Notes under the pieces: model-generated | Seen by the model: the letters and a program-made list of their open reading frames with translations, nothing else | The model's database searches: none | Told to the model about the DNA's origin: nothing | Program-made: the position numbers and the translations under genes | NCBI GenBank assembly: GCA_023426375.1 | Contig: JAFAAV010000132.1 | Location: 1 to 5,059 of the forward strand | From: Actinomycetes bacterium | Lineage (GTDB): Bacteria; Actinomycetota; Actinomycetes; Actinomycetales; Micrococcaceae | Direction: 5' to 3' | DNA: 5,059 bases | Shown: in pieces, positions 1-5,029 of the stretch | Layout: every line of letters starts with the position of its first letter | How positions within the stretch are numbered: the stretch's first letter is position 1

Positions 1-11
1 CCCGGCGGATT

Positions 12-17
12 TAGGCT
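12..17 (+). promoter_or_regulatory. Probable -10 box (TAGGCT) for a leaderless leuB transcript
   Basis: The hexamer TAGGCT fits the TAnnnT core of actinobacterial sigma70-type -10 elements. Six bases separate it from the A of the leuB ATG, the usual distance from -10 box to transcription start, so the mRNA may begin at the start codon. The only purine-rich stretch (GGGAG at 18-22) lies one base from ATG, too close to act as a Shine-Dalgarno. The -35 region would fall outside the window, so this rests on spacing and on similar layouts upstream of the genes at 2282 and 3153. Confidence 0.55.
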
Positions 18-23
18 GGGAGC

Positions 24-1103
24 ATGAGCGAAGCATCGTCGAACGCAGCCACCAAGTACTCGATCGCCGTGATTCCCGGAGACGGAATCGGCCCCGAGGT
101 CGTTGCAGAGGCGGTGAAAGTACTCGATGCCGTGACCGAGCCCGCGGGCATCACCCTGGAGAAGACCACCTACCCGCTGGGTGCGGAGCACTGGTTGGCC
201 ACGGGCGAAGTCCTCAGCGACGAGACCATGGAGAAACTGCGCAGCCACGACGCCATCCTGTTCGGCGCGGTCGGAGCGGCACCCAACGACACCCGCATTC
301 CGTCCGGAATCCTCGAGCGTGACCTGCTGCTGAAACTGCGCTTCACGTTCGATCACTACATCAACCTGCGCCCGGCCACCCTGTACCCGGGCACCACCAG
401 CCCGCTGGCCGATCCCGGGGACATCGATTTCGTGGTGGTCCGCGAAGGCACCGAGGGGCTCTACGCGGGTAACGGCGGCCGCGTCCGCCAGGGGACCGAG
501 CACGAAATCGCGACCGAGGTCTCGATCAACACCGCCCACGGCGTGCGCCGCCTGGTCAAGTACGCGTTCGAGCTCGCGCAGAAGCGCCCGCGCAAGAAGC
601 TCACCCTGGTCCACAAGCACAACGTGCTGGTCAATGCGGGCCGTCTGTACCAGGAAACCGTCAACGAGTTCGCGCCGCAGTATCCGGACGTCACCGTGGA
701 CTACCTGCACATCGACGCCGCCACGATCTTCCTGACCACCGACCCGTCCCGGTTCGACGTGATCGTGACCGACAACCTGTTCGGAGACATCCTCACCGAC
801 CAGGCGGGCGCGGTGACCGGCGGTATCGGTTTGGCACCGTGCGGTAATATCAACGCAGATCGCACCGCGCCATCCATGTTCGAACCCGTTCACGGTTCCG
901 CACCGGACATCGCGGGAACCGCAACAGCGCAGCCGGTGGCCTCCATCCTCGCCGCCGCCATGATGCTGGAACACCTGGGCCACGAGGATCTCGCAGACCA
1001 GATCAATCAGGCAGTGCGCCGGGATCTCGAGACGCACGGCAACGAGAAGCGCAGCACCGATCAGGTGGGTGACCACATTGTGGCCGCACTGAAAGACGCC
1101 TGA
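24..1103 (+). CDS. leuB: 3-isopropylmalate dehydrogenase
   Basis: This cytoplasmic enzyme oxidises and decarboxylates (2R,3S)-3-isopropylmalate with NAD+ to 2-oxoisocaproate, the third committed step of leucine synthesis. The 359 residues span the whole isocitrate/isopropylmalate dehydrogenase fold. IPGDGIGPEV is at 17-26. Arg106, Arg116 and Arg140, then Tyr147 in REGTEGLYAG, correspond to the substrate-binding Arg/Tyr set. Lys198 in HKHN is the catalytic lysine, and Asp231, Asp255 and Asp259 (around NLFGDILTD) form the Mg/Mn site. FEPVHGSAPDIAG at 286-298 is the adenine-binding loop, and its Asp295 indicates NAD rather than NADP use. The ATG at 24 leaves a plausible 11-residue N-terminal extension before the core beta strand and sits correctly for leaderless start. 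The related isocitrate and tartrate dehydrogenases are alternatives, but co-transcription with ilvE 26 bases downstream supports LeuB. The gene appears intact. Confidence 0.95.
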   Translation: MSEASSNAATKYSIAVIPGDGIGPEVVAEAVKVLDAVTEPAGITLEKTTYPLGAEHWLATGEVLSDETMEKLRSHDAILFGAVGAAPNDTRIPSGILERDLLLKLRFTFDHYINLRPATLYPGTTSPLADPGDIDFVVVREGTEGLYAGNGGRVRQGTEHEIATEVSINTAHGVRRLVKYAFELAQKRPRKKLTLVHKHNVLVNAGRLYQETVNEFAPQYPDVTVDYLHIDAATIFLTTDPSRFDVIVTDNLFGDILTDQAGAVTGGIGLAPCGNINADRTAPSMFEPVHGSAPDIAGTATAQPVASILAAAMMLEHLGHEDLADQINQAVRRDLETHGNEKRSTDQVGDHIVAALKDA

Positions 1104-1116
1104 ATCCGAGCAGTCG

Positions 1117-1122
1117 AAGGAG
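1117..1122 (+). promoter_or_regulatory. Shine-Dalgarno site that sets the TTG start of ilvE
   Basis: AAGGAG lies 7 bases before the TTG at 1130, in the short gap after the leuB stop. It is the only strong, well-spaced Shine-Dalgarno before any protein gene here. It decides the ilvE start: no ATG is near, and the next in-frame ATG (codon 36) would remove conserved N-terminal sequence. Its presence only at the internal operon gene contrasts with the leaderless-looking starts of the neighbours. Confidence 0.85.
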
Positions 1123-1129
1123 AACACTC

Positions 1130-2227
1130 TTGAGCACCCAGTTCGTCCGTCAGCCCAACCCCCATCCGACCACCGACGAGGTCCGCAACGCGATTCTGGC
1201 CAACCCGGGTTTCGGCGTGCACTTCACGGACAACATGATTTCCATCGACTGGACCGGTGACGTGGAGAAGGGCAACGGACAGTGGGAGAACCCGCGCCTG
1301 GAGGCGTACGGTCCCATTGCGTTGGATCCTTCTGCTGCCGTGTTCCACTACGGTCAGGAGATCTTCGAGGGGCTCAAGGCCTACCGGCACCAGGACGGCT
1401 CCGTGTGGACCTTCCGCCCGGAGGCGAACGCGGCTCGGTTGAACCAGTCCGCTGAGCGTCTTGCACTGCCGGCCCTGCCCGAAGAGACCTTCGTGGATGC
1501 CGTGCGGGAACTGGTGAGCACGGACGAGAAGTGGGTGCCCTCCGGTGACGGCGAGTCCCTCTACTTGCGTCCCTTCATGATCGCCACGGAACCGTTCCTG
1601 GGTGTGCGTCCTTCACGACAGGCTCGCTTCTCCGTGATCGCCTCCCCGGCAGGTAACTACTTCGGCACGGTGGAGCCCGTGGACATCTGGCTGTCCCGCA
1701 CCTACGCCCGTGCGGGCAAGGGCGGCACCGGGTCCGCCAAGTGCGGTGGCAACTATGCGGCGTCGTTGATCGCTCAGATGGAAGGTGACGCACACGGCTG
1801 CAGCCAGGTGCTGTTCCTGGACCACGAACGCGACGATGCCATTGAAGAACTCGGCGGCATGAACGTGTTCTTCGTCTTCAAGGATGGCCGCGTGGTGACT
1901 CCCGAACTCACCGGAACCATCCTGGAGGGTGTGACACGCCGCTCGATCATCGAGCTCGCCAAGGAACGCGGCCTGCAGGTCGAGGAACGTCGCTTCACAC
2001 TGGAGGAATGGCGTGAGGGTAAGGCTTCGGGCGAGCTGACCGAGGTGTTCGCGTGCGGCACGGCCGCAGTTATCGCGCCGGTGCGCCGCCTCGTCAGCAA
2101 TGACGAGATCATCGGTAATGAAAACGATCAGCCCGGCGAAGTGACCATGTCTCTGCGTCAGCAGCTGCTGGACATCCAGACCGGTCGCGCGGAAGACACG
2201 CACGGCTGGCTCACCCGCTTGGCCTGA
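1130..2227 (+). CDS. ilvE: Branched-chain amino acid aminotransferase (PLP fold type IV)
   Basis: This cytoplasmic enzyme swaps amino groups between glutamate/2-oxoglutarate and the leucine, isoleucine and valine oxo-acids, so it is the last step of all three pathways and the first of their breakdown. The 365 residues match the long BCAT form (BCAT II, shared by actinobacteria and eukaryotes) rather than the roughly 310-residue E. coli form. VFHYGQEIFEGLKAYR is at 71-86. Lys204 in GSAKCGGNYA is the PLP Schiff-base lysine. EELGGMN at 239-245 supplies the Glu (240) that contacts the pyridine nitrogen. LTGTILEGVTR (260-270) and ACGTAAVIAPV (308-318) form the phosphate and substrate loops. The mammalian redox CXXC after GTA is absent: both positions are Ala (313 and 316). 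Start is TTG at 1130, chosen from the Shine-Dalgarno at 1117. The gene is 26 bases behind leuB and very likely co-transcribed, so the leucine oxo-acid is made and aminated from one mRNA. Confidence 0.95.
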   Translation: MSTQFVRQPNPHPTTDEVRNAILANPGFGVHFTDNMISIDWTGDVEKGNGQWENPRLEAYGPIALDPSAAVFHYGQEIFEGLKAYRHQDGSVWTFRPEANAARLNQSAERLALPALPEETFVDAVRELVSTDEKWVPSGDGESLYLRPFMIATEPFLGVRPSRQARFSVIASPAGNYFGTVEPVDIWLSRTYARAGKGGTGSAKCGGNYAASLIAQMEGDAHGCSQVLFLDHERDDAIEELGGMNVFFVFKDGRVVTPELTGTILEGVTRRSIIELAKERGLQVEERRFTLEEWREGKASGELTEVFACGTAAVIAPVRRLVSNDEIIGNENDQPGEVTMSLRQQLLDIQTGRAEDTHGWLTRLA

Positions 2228-2269
2228 TCGCTCACCGCTCAACGCAGGGTCGTGGTGGACCGTGCTGTG

Positions 2270-2275
2270 TAGCCT
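2270..2275 (+). promoter_or_regulatory. Probable -10 box (TAGCCT) for a leaderless FAH-family transcript
   Basis: TAGCCT is followed by exactly 6 bases and then the ATG at 2282, the same geometry as before leuB. AGGG at 2277-2280 is one base from ATG, too near for ribosome binding. I find no convincing TTGACA-like -35 at 16-18 bases upstream, so strength is uncertain. It would let this gene be expressed separately from leuB-ilvE, although readthrough across the 54-base gap is also possible because no terminator hairpin is evident there. Confidence 0.55.
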
Positions 2276-2281
2276 TAGGGC

Positions 2282-3055
2282 ATGCGCATTGCACGGTTCA
2301 CCTATGACAACGAAATTCACTTTGGCGTGGTCTCCGGCCCCGAGGGCCAGGAGAAAATCACCTACCTTTCCGGCGACCCCCTCTACGTGGGTGTCCAGCC
2401 GCTCGATCGCACGGTGGACATCTCCGAGGTGCGGTTGCTGGCTCCGGTGATCCCGCGCTCCAAGATCGTGTGTGTGGGGCGTAACTACGCGGACCACGCC
2501 GCGGAAATGGGCAACGACCTGCCCACCAGCCCCTTGCTGTTCTTCAAGCCCAACACCGCCGTGTCCGGTCCCGGCGATCCCGTGACCTTGCCGTCCTGGA
2601 CCGAGCAGGTCTCCTACGAGGCCGAACTGGCCGTGGTGATTGGTCGCATGTGCAAGGACGTTCCGGTCGAGCGCGTCCCCGAGGTCGTGTTCGGCTACAC
2701 CGGCGCCAACGACCTCACTGCCCGCGACGCGCAGAAGACGGACGGCCAGTGGGCACGCGCCAAGGGTTTCGACGGCGCTTGCCCCTTGGGCCCGTGGGTC
2801 GAGACCGAACTGGATACCACCTCGCTCGCGGTACAGTCACGCGTCAACGGTGAGCTCAAGCAGGACGGCAACACCGGGGACATGGTCTTTGACGTAGCGA
2901 CTCTGGTCTCCTACGTGTCCCAGGCCTTCACGCTGCTGCCCGGTGACGTGATTCTCACGGGCACCCCGGCCGGTGTGGGCATCGTGGATGACGGCGACAC
3001 CCTGGACGTGGACATCGAAGGTATTGGTCGCCTCACCACCGTGCTGCGCCGCTAG
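2282..3055 (+). CDS. FAH-superfamily hydrolase/decarboxylase (candidate oxaloacetate decarboxylase or acylpyruvase)
   Basis: A cytoplasmic metal-dependent enzyme of the fumarylacetoacetate hydrolase superfamily, 257 residues, a normal single-domain length. The N-terminal part (about 1-55) is the small variable domain; the catalytic domain follows. GRNYADHAAE at 66-75 carries the His72-Glu75 pair that in FAHD1-type enzymes activates water on the lid. Glu113 and Glu115 in YEAEL plus Asp144 in GANDLTARD form the Mg/Mn site. Lys161 in WARAKGFD is the conserved substrate lysine, and LTGTPAGVG at 225-233 is the glycine-rich signature. His-Glu-Glu spacing matches my memory of human FAHD1 (30, 33, 71, 73, 102, 123), with a 4-residue shorter loop before the Lys. 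The family includes oxaloacetate decarboxylases, acylpyruvases and homoprotocatechuate-pathway isomerase/decarboxylases. No aromatic-degradation genes are near, so a catabolic role is less likely. The corynebacterial FAH protein between leuB and gltX (Cg1458) is reported as an oxaloacetate decarboxylase, which is the best lead. Family is certain; substrate is inferred. Confidence 0.9.
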   Translation: MRIARFTYDNEIHFGVVSGPEGQEKITYLSGDPLYVGVQPLDRTVDISEVRLLAPVIPRSKIVCVGRNYADHAAEMGNDLPTSPLLFFKPNTAVSGPGDPVTLPSWTEQVSYEAELAVVIGRMCKDVPVERVPEVVFGYTGANDLTARDAQKTDGQWARAKGFDGACPLGPWVETELDTTSLAVQSRVNGELKQDGNTGDMVFDVATLVSYVSQAFTLLPGDVILTGTPAGVGIVDDGDTLDVDIEGIGRLTTVLRR

Positions 3056-3070
3056 CTCCTTCTCTCCGGC

Positions 3071-3095
3071 GGACTCGGAGTAGTGGTCCGAGTCC
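3071..3095 (+). terminator. Hairpin after the FAH gene, possible terminator without U-tract
   Basis: GGACTCGGA (3071-3079) and TCCGAGTCC (3087-3095) are perfect 9-base complements around a 7-base loop, starting 16 bases after the FAH stop codon. No T run follows, so it is not a classical intrinsic terminator. GC-rich hairpins without a U-tract are often proposed as actinobacterial terminators or 3'-end stabilisers. Its 3' arm shares bases with the palindrome at 3092-3105, so the two structures exclude each other in RNA. Confidence 0.45.
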
Positions 3096-3105
3096 CTCGA
3101 GGGAC
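3092..3105. repeat. Perfect 14-base palindrome between the FAH gene and gltX
   Basis: GTCCCTCGAGGGAC equals its own reverse complement. It lies 32 bases before the gltX -10 box (3138-3143), roughly from -58 to -45 relative to a start near 3150, a place where a dimeric regulator or activator could bind. No known regulator consensus is recognised. Lacking a loop, it is a better candidate for a protein-binding site than for an RNA hairpin, but a 14-base GC-rich palindrome may also be part of the adjacent hairpin region with no separate role. Confidence 0.45.
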
Positions 3106-3137
3106 GCCGCGGATGCGGTGGCGGTGACACGTGAGCC

Positions 3138-3143
3138 TAGAAT
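3138..3143 (+). promoter_or_regulatory. Probable -10 box (TAGAAT) for gltX
   Basis: TAGAAT is close to the TATAAT consensus (5 of 6). The expected transcription start is about 3149-3151, only 2-4 bases before the ATG at 3153, so the leader would be at most about 3 nt. No Shine-Dalgarno exists in the bases before ATG. I see no good -35 at 16-18 bases upstream. A separate promoter fits gltX being uncoupled from the amino-acid genes upstream. Confidence 0.6.
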
Positions 3144-3152
3144 AGTCACATC

Positions 3153-4667
3153 ATGACTGACCTCCAGACTTCACTTCACCCCACCGTTTCCGCCGATACT
3201 CCCGTGCGCGTCCGCTTCTGCCCGTCACCCACGGGCACCCCGCACGTGGGACTGATCCGCACCGCACTGTTCAACTGGGCCTGGGCCCGCCACACCGGTG
3301 GCACCATGGTGTTCCGCATCGAAGACACGGATGCTGCCCGCGACTCCGAGGAGAGCTTCGGCCAGATCCTCGACGCACTTGCCTGGTTGGGCATCGACTG
3401 GGACGAGGGCGTCAACGTGGGTGGCCCGCACGAGCCCTACCGCCAGTCCCAGCGCGGCGAGATCTACCAGGACGTGCTGGCCAAACTGGTCGAGTCCGGT
3501 CACGTGTACGAGGACTTCTCCACTCCGGATGAGGTGGAAGCGCGTCACAAGGCCAAGGGTGAGGACCCCAAGCTCGGTTACGACAACTACGACCGCGACC
3601 TGACCGATGAGCAGAAGCAGGCATTCCGCGACGAGGGCCGCAAGCCCGTGCTGCGTCTGCGCATGCCCGATGAGGACATCTCCTTCAACGACCTGGTCCG
3701 TGGCGAGATCTCGTTCAAGGCCGGTTCGGTGCCGGACTTCGTGGTGGCACGCGCCAACGGCAAGCCGCTCTACACCCTGGTGAACCCGGTCGATGACGCA
3801 CTGATGGGAATCACCCAGGTGCTGCGCGGCGAGGACCTGCTGTCCTCGACTCCGCGCCAGATCGCCCTGTACCGCGCACTCATGGACATCGGCGTGGCCG
3901 AGTTCATTCCGGAGTTCGGTCACCTGCCGTACGTCATGGGCGAGGGCAACAAGAAGCTGTCCAAGCGCGACCCGGAATCCAACCTGTTCCACCACCGGGA
4001 CAACGGGTTCATTCCGGAGGGTCTGCTGAACTACCTGGCTCTGCTGGGATGGTCCCTGTCCGCGGACGAGGACATCTTCAGCGTTGAACAGCTCGTGGAA
4101 AACTTCGACATTCACAACGTGCTGGCCAACCCCGCGCGCTTCGACGTCAAGAAGGCCACGGCCATCAACGGCACCCACATCCGCATGCTGGACCCGCAGG
4201 ACTTCCGGAACCGTCTGATTCCGTACCTGCAGTCCGCCGGCTTGGTGGGGGAGACCTTGACCGACGAGCAGAACACGATTCTGGATCAGGCTGCCCCGTT
4301 GGTGCAGGAACGCATGAACCTGCTGGGCGAGACGCCGGGTCTGCTGGGATTTCTGTTCCGTTCCGACGATCAGATCCAGATCGCCCCGGACGCTCAGAAG
4401 CAGCTCAAGGACAGCGCCCCGCAGGTCCTGCAGGCCGCCATCGAAGCACTTGAGCCCCTCGAGGACTTCACCGCCGAACACATCGAGACCGCTTTGCGCG
4501 AGGCCATTGTCGAGGGTCTGGAGATCAAGCCCCGCTTGGCCTTCGGTCCGGTGCGCACCGCGGTGTCCGGCGAGCGGATCTCCCCGCCGCTGTTCGAGTC
4601 GCTGGAAATCCTGGGTAAGGAATCGTCCCTGAATCGGATCAAGGCTCTTGCTGCACAGCTGGGCTAG
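3153..4667 (+). CDS. gltX: Glutamyl-tRNA synthetase (class Ib), probably non-discriminating
   Basis: This cytoplasmic enzyme attaches glutamate to tRNA(Glu) using ATP. Where GlnRS is missing it also charges tRNA(Gln) for later amidation. The 504 residues are full length for bacterial GluRS. The HIGH-type motif is in CPSPTGTPHVG (23-33, His31/Gly33), RIEDTD is at 55-60, and RGEDLLSSTPRQ at 225-236 belongs to the catalytic core. KLSKR at 268-272 is the KMSKS-type ATP loop. Residues from about 325 onward form the helical anticodon-binding part. The zinc cysteine cluster of the E. coli enzyme is missing: only one Cys (23) occurs in the whole protein, and the zinc region (about 118-150) has none, so this is a zinc-free form. 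The start at 3153 is supported by the -10 box just upstream and by PVRVRFCPSPTG beginning at a usual distance (residue 17). The gene is followed by tRNA-Gln and tRNA-Glu genes, both potential substrates. Identity is secure; non-discrimination is inferred from phylum and tRNA features. Confidence 0.97.
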   Translation: MTDLQTSLHPTVSADTPVRVRFCPSPTGTPHVGLIRTALFNWAWARHTGGTMVFRIEDTDAARDSEESFGQILDALAWLGIDWDEGVNVGGPHEPYRQSQRGEIYQDVLAKLVESGHVYEDFSTPDEVEARHKAKGEDPKLGYDNYDRDLTDEQKQAFRDEGRKPVLRLRMPDEDISFNDLVRGEISFKAGSVPDFVVARANGKPLYTLVNPVDDALMGITQVLRGEDLLSSTPRQIALYRALMDIGVAEFIPEFGHLPYVMGEGNKKLSKRDPESNLFHHRDNGFIPEGLLNYLALLGWSLSADEDIFSVEQLVENFDIHNVLANPARFDVKKATAINGTHIRMLDPQDFRNRLIPYLQSAGLVGETLTDEQNTILDQAAPLVQERMNLLGETPGLLGFLFRSDDQIQIAPDAQKQLKDSAPQVLQAAIEALEPLEDFTAEHIETALREAIVEGLEIKPRLAFGPVRTAVSGERISPPLFESLEILGKESSLNRIKALAAQLG

Positions 4668-4683
4668 GCGCCCATTCCTCGGT

Positions 4684-4712
4684 TTGGCACCCGCGCAGCG
4701 AGCGGGTATAGT
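4684..4712 (+). promoter_or_regulatory. Strong sigma70-type promoter for the tRNA genes (TTGGCA-N17-TATAGT)
   Basis: A -35 box TTGGCA (4684-4689) and a -10 box TATAGT (4707-4712) are separated by the ideal 17 bases. This is by far the best promoter match in the window. Initiation is expected near 4719-4721, leaving about 32-34 nt of 5' leader before tRNA-Gln at 4753 for RNase P to remove. It lies just after the gltX stop and would drive stable-RNA synthesis independently of gltX. A GC-rich stretch covers the start region, though the exact start base and any stringent-control discriminator cannot be fixed by eye. Confidence 0.8.
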
Positions 4713-4730
4713 TATTGCTCGTTGCGCGGG
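4690..4730. repeat. 14-bp inverted repeat enclosing the -10 box of the tRNA promoter
   Basis: The left arm 4690-4703 (CCCGCGCAGCGAGC) pairs with 4717-4730 (GCTCGTTGCGCGGG) over 14 positions, 13 Watson-Crick and one G-T. The 13-base loop contains TATAGT. The left arm fills most of the -35/-10 spacer and the right arm covers the expected transcription start. In DNA it could be an operator or cruciform. In a gltX readthrough transcript it would be a stable hairpin and might end or protect that mRNA, although no T run follows. Confidence 0.7.
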
Positions 4731-4752
4731 AGCGAAAGCCCCAGCAAAACAT

Positions 4753-4824
4753 TGGGATATGGTGTAATTGGCAACACAGCGGTTTCTGGTACCGTCGTTC
4801 TAGGTTCGAGTCCTGGTATCCCAG
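4753..4824 (+). tRNA. tRNA-Gln, anticodon CTG
   Basis: The 72-nt cloverleaf folds fully. The acceptor stem 4753-4759/4817-4823 has 7 Watson-Crick pairs, with G4824 as discriminator. The D stem GTGT/ACAC spans 4762-4765 and 4774-4777. The anticodon stem 4779-4783/4791-4795 has one G-T at its outer pair. The loop TTCTGGT (4784-4790) gives CTG, reading CAG. The variable loop has 4 nt. The T stem 4800-4804/4812-4816 closes TTCGAGT. CCA is not encoded. U1-A72 and an 8-nt D-loop without extra bases after position 20 are the features bacterial GatCAB uses to accept tRNA(Gln), so it is probably charged with Glu by the adjacent gltX product and then amidated. This decodes only CAG fully; a TTG-anticodon gene would be expected elsewhere. 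Confidence 0.95.
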
Positions 4825-4830
4825 CGCTGA

Positions 4831-4856
4831 CCATCCACTGATTTAGCAGCGGATGG
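4831..4856 (+). repeat. Hairpin in the tRNA-Gln/tRNA-Glu spacer
   Basis: CCATCCACTG (4831-4840) and CAGCGGATGG (4847-4856) pair in 9 of 10 positions with one A-C mismatch and a 6-base loop, beginning 6 bases after tRNA-Gln. No T run follows. It may guide 3' processing of tRNA-Gln, act as a weak terminator, or be incidental. Confidence 0.5.
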
Positions 4857-4875
4857 AATGCACCGAGCGAGCAAG

Positions 4876-4904
4876 TTGGTGCTGGCACAATCTGATGTTA
4901 CTGT
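4876..4904 (+). promoter_or_regulatory. Weak candidate promoter for tRNA-Glu (TTGGTG-N17-TACTGT)
   Basis: TTGGTG (4876-4881) and TACTGT (4899-4904) are 17 bases apart, and a start near 4911 would precede tRNA-Glu by about 35 nt, like the leader of tRNA-Gln. The -35 keeps only TTG of the consensus and the -10 keeps TA and final T. The long spacer between the tRNAs makes a second promoter reasonable, but readthrough from the promoter at 4684 is equally possible. Confidence 0.3.
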
Positions 4905-4945
4905 TTAGTCCGTCGATTGAGCCGTAAAGCTTCTCGATCAACTAG

Positions 4946-5018
4946 GGCCCCATCGTATAGCGGCCTAGTACGCCGCCCTCTCACGGCGGTAACGCGGGTT
5001 CGAATCCCGCTGGGGTCA
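4946..5018 (+). tRNA. tRNA-Glu, anticodon CTC
   Basis: The 73-nt cloverleaf is complete. The acceptor stem 4946-4952/5011-5017 has one G-T at its second pair, with A5018 as discriminator. The D stem GTAT/GTAC spans 4955-4958 and 4968-4971. The anticodon stem CCGCC/GGCGG (4973-4977/4985-4989) is perfect. The loop CTCTCAC (4978-4984) gives CTC, reading GAG. The variable loop has 4 nt, and the T stem GCGGG/CCCGC closes TTCGAAT. CCA is not encoded. It starts with G1-C72 and has a 9-nt D-loop with two extra bases after position 20. These are the features that keep GatCAB from amidating Glu-tRNA(Glu), the opposite of the tRNA-Gln upstream. It is a direct substrate of the gltX product. Confidence 0.96.
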
Positions 5019-5029
5019 CGCAAGTGACG

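Noticed and set aside
18..22. GGGAG as a Shine-Dalgarno for leuB (likewise AGGG at 2277-2280 for the FAH gene)
   Set aside because: Both end one base before ATG, too close for ribosome pairing; a leaderless start fits better.
1235..1237. ATG (codon 36) as an alternative start for ilvE
   Set aside because: It has no well-placed Shine-Dalgarno and would drop 35 residues of a BCAT-like N-terminus, while TTG at 1130 has AAGGAG 7 bases upstream.
2228..2281. Terminator or riboswitch between ilvE and the FAH gene
   Set aside because: The 54-base gap shows no stable stem with a T run and is too short for a riboswitch; only the -10-like hexamer is supportable.
1613..2497. 294-codon open frame on the minus strand across ilvE and the start of the FAH gene
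   Set aside because: It covers two unrelated + strand genes and their gap, is rich in His, Ala and Gly from reversed GC-rich codons, and has no domain or start signal that I can see.
3144..3158. Inverted repeat AGTCA-N5-TGACT centred on the gltX start codon
   Set aside because: Only 5-base arms; expected by chance at this scale. If transcription begins near 3150 most of the left arm is not even in the mRNA.
3225..4481. 418-codon open frame on the minus strand opposite gltX
   Set aside because: It is the reverse-strand mirror of a high-GC coding region. The translation shows no recognisable family, and the + strand frame has all GluRS motifs end to end.
4668..4752. Small peptide gene between gltX and tRNA-Gln
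   Set aside because: The 85 bases are filled by the promoter and inverted repeat, with no start codon plus Shine-Dalgarno opening a frame of useful length.
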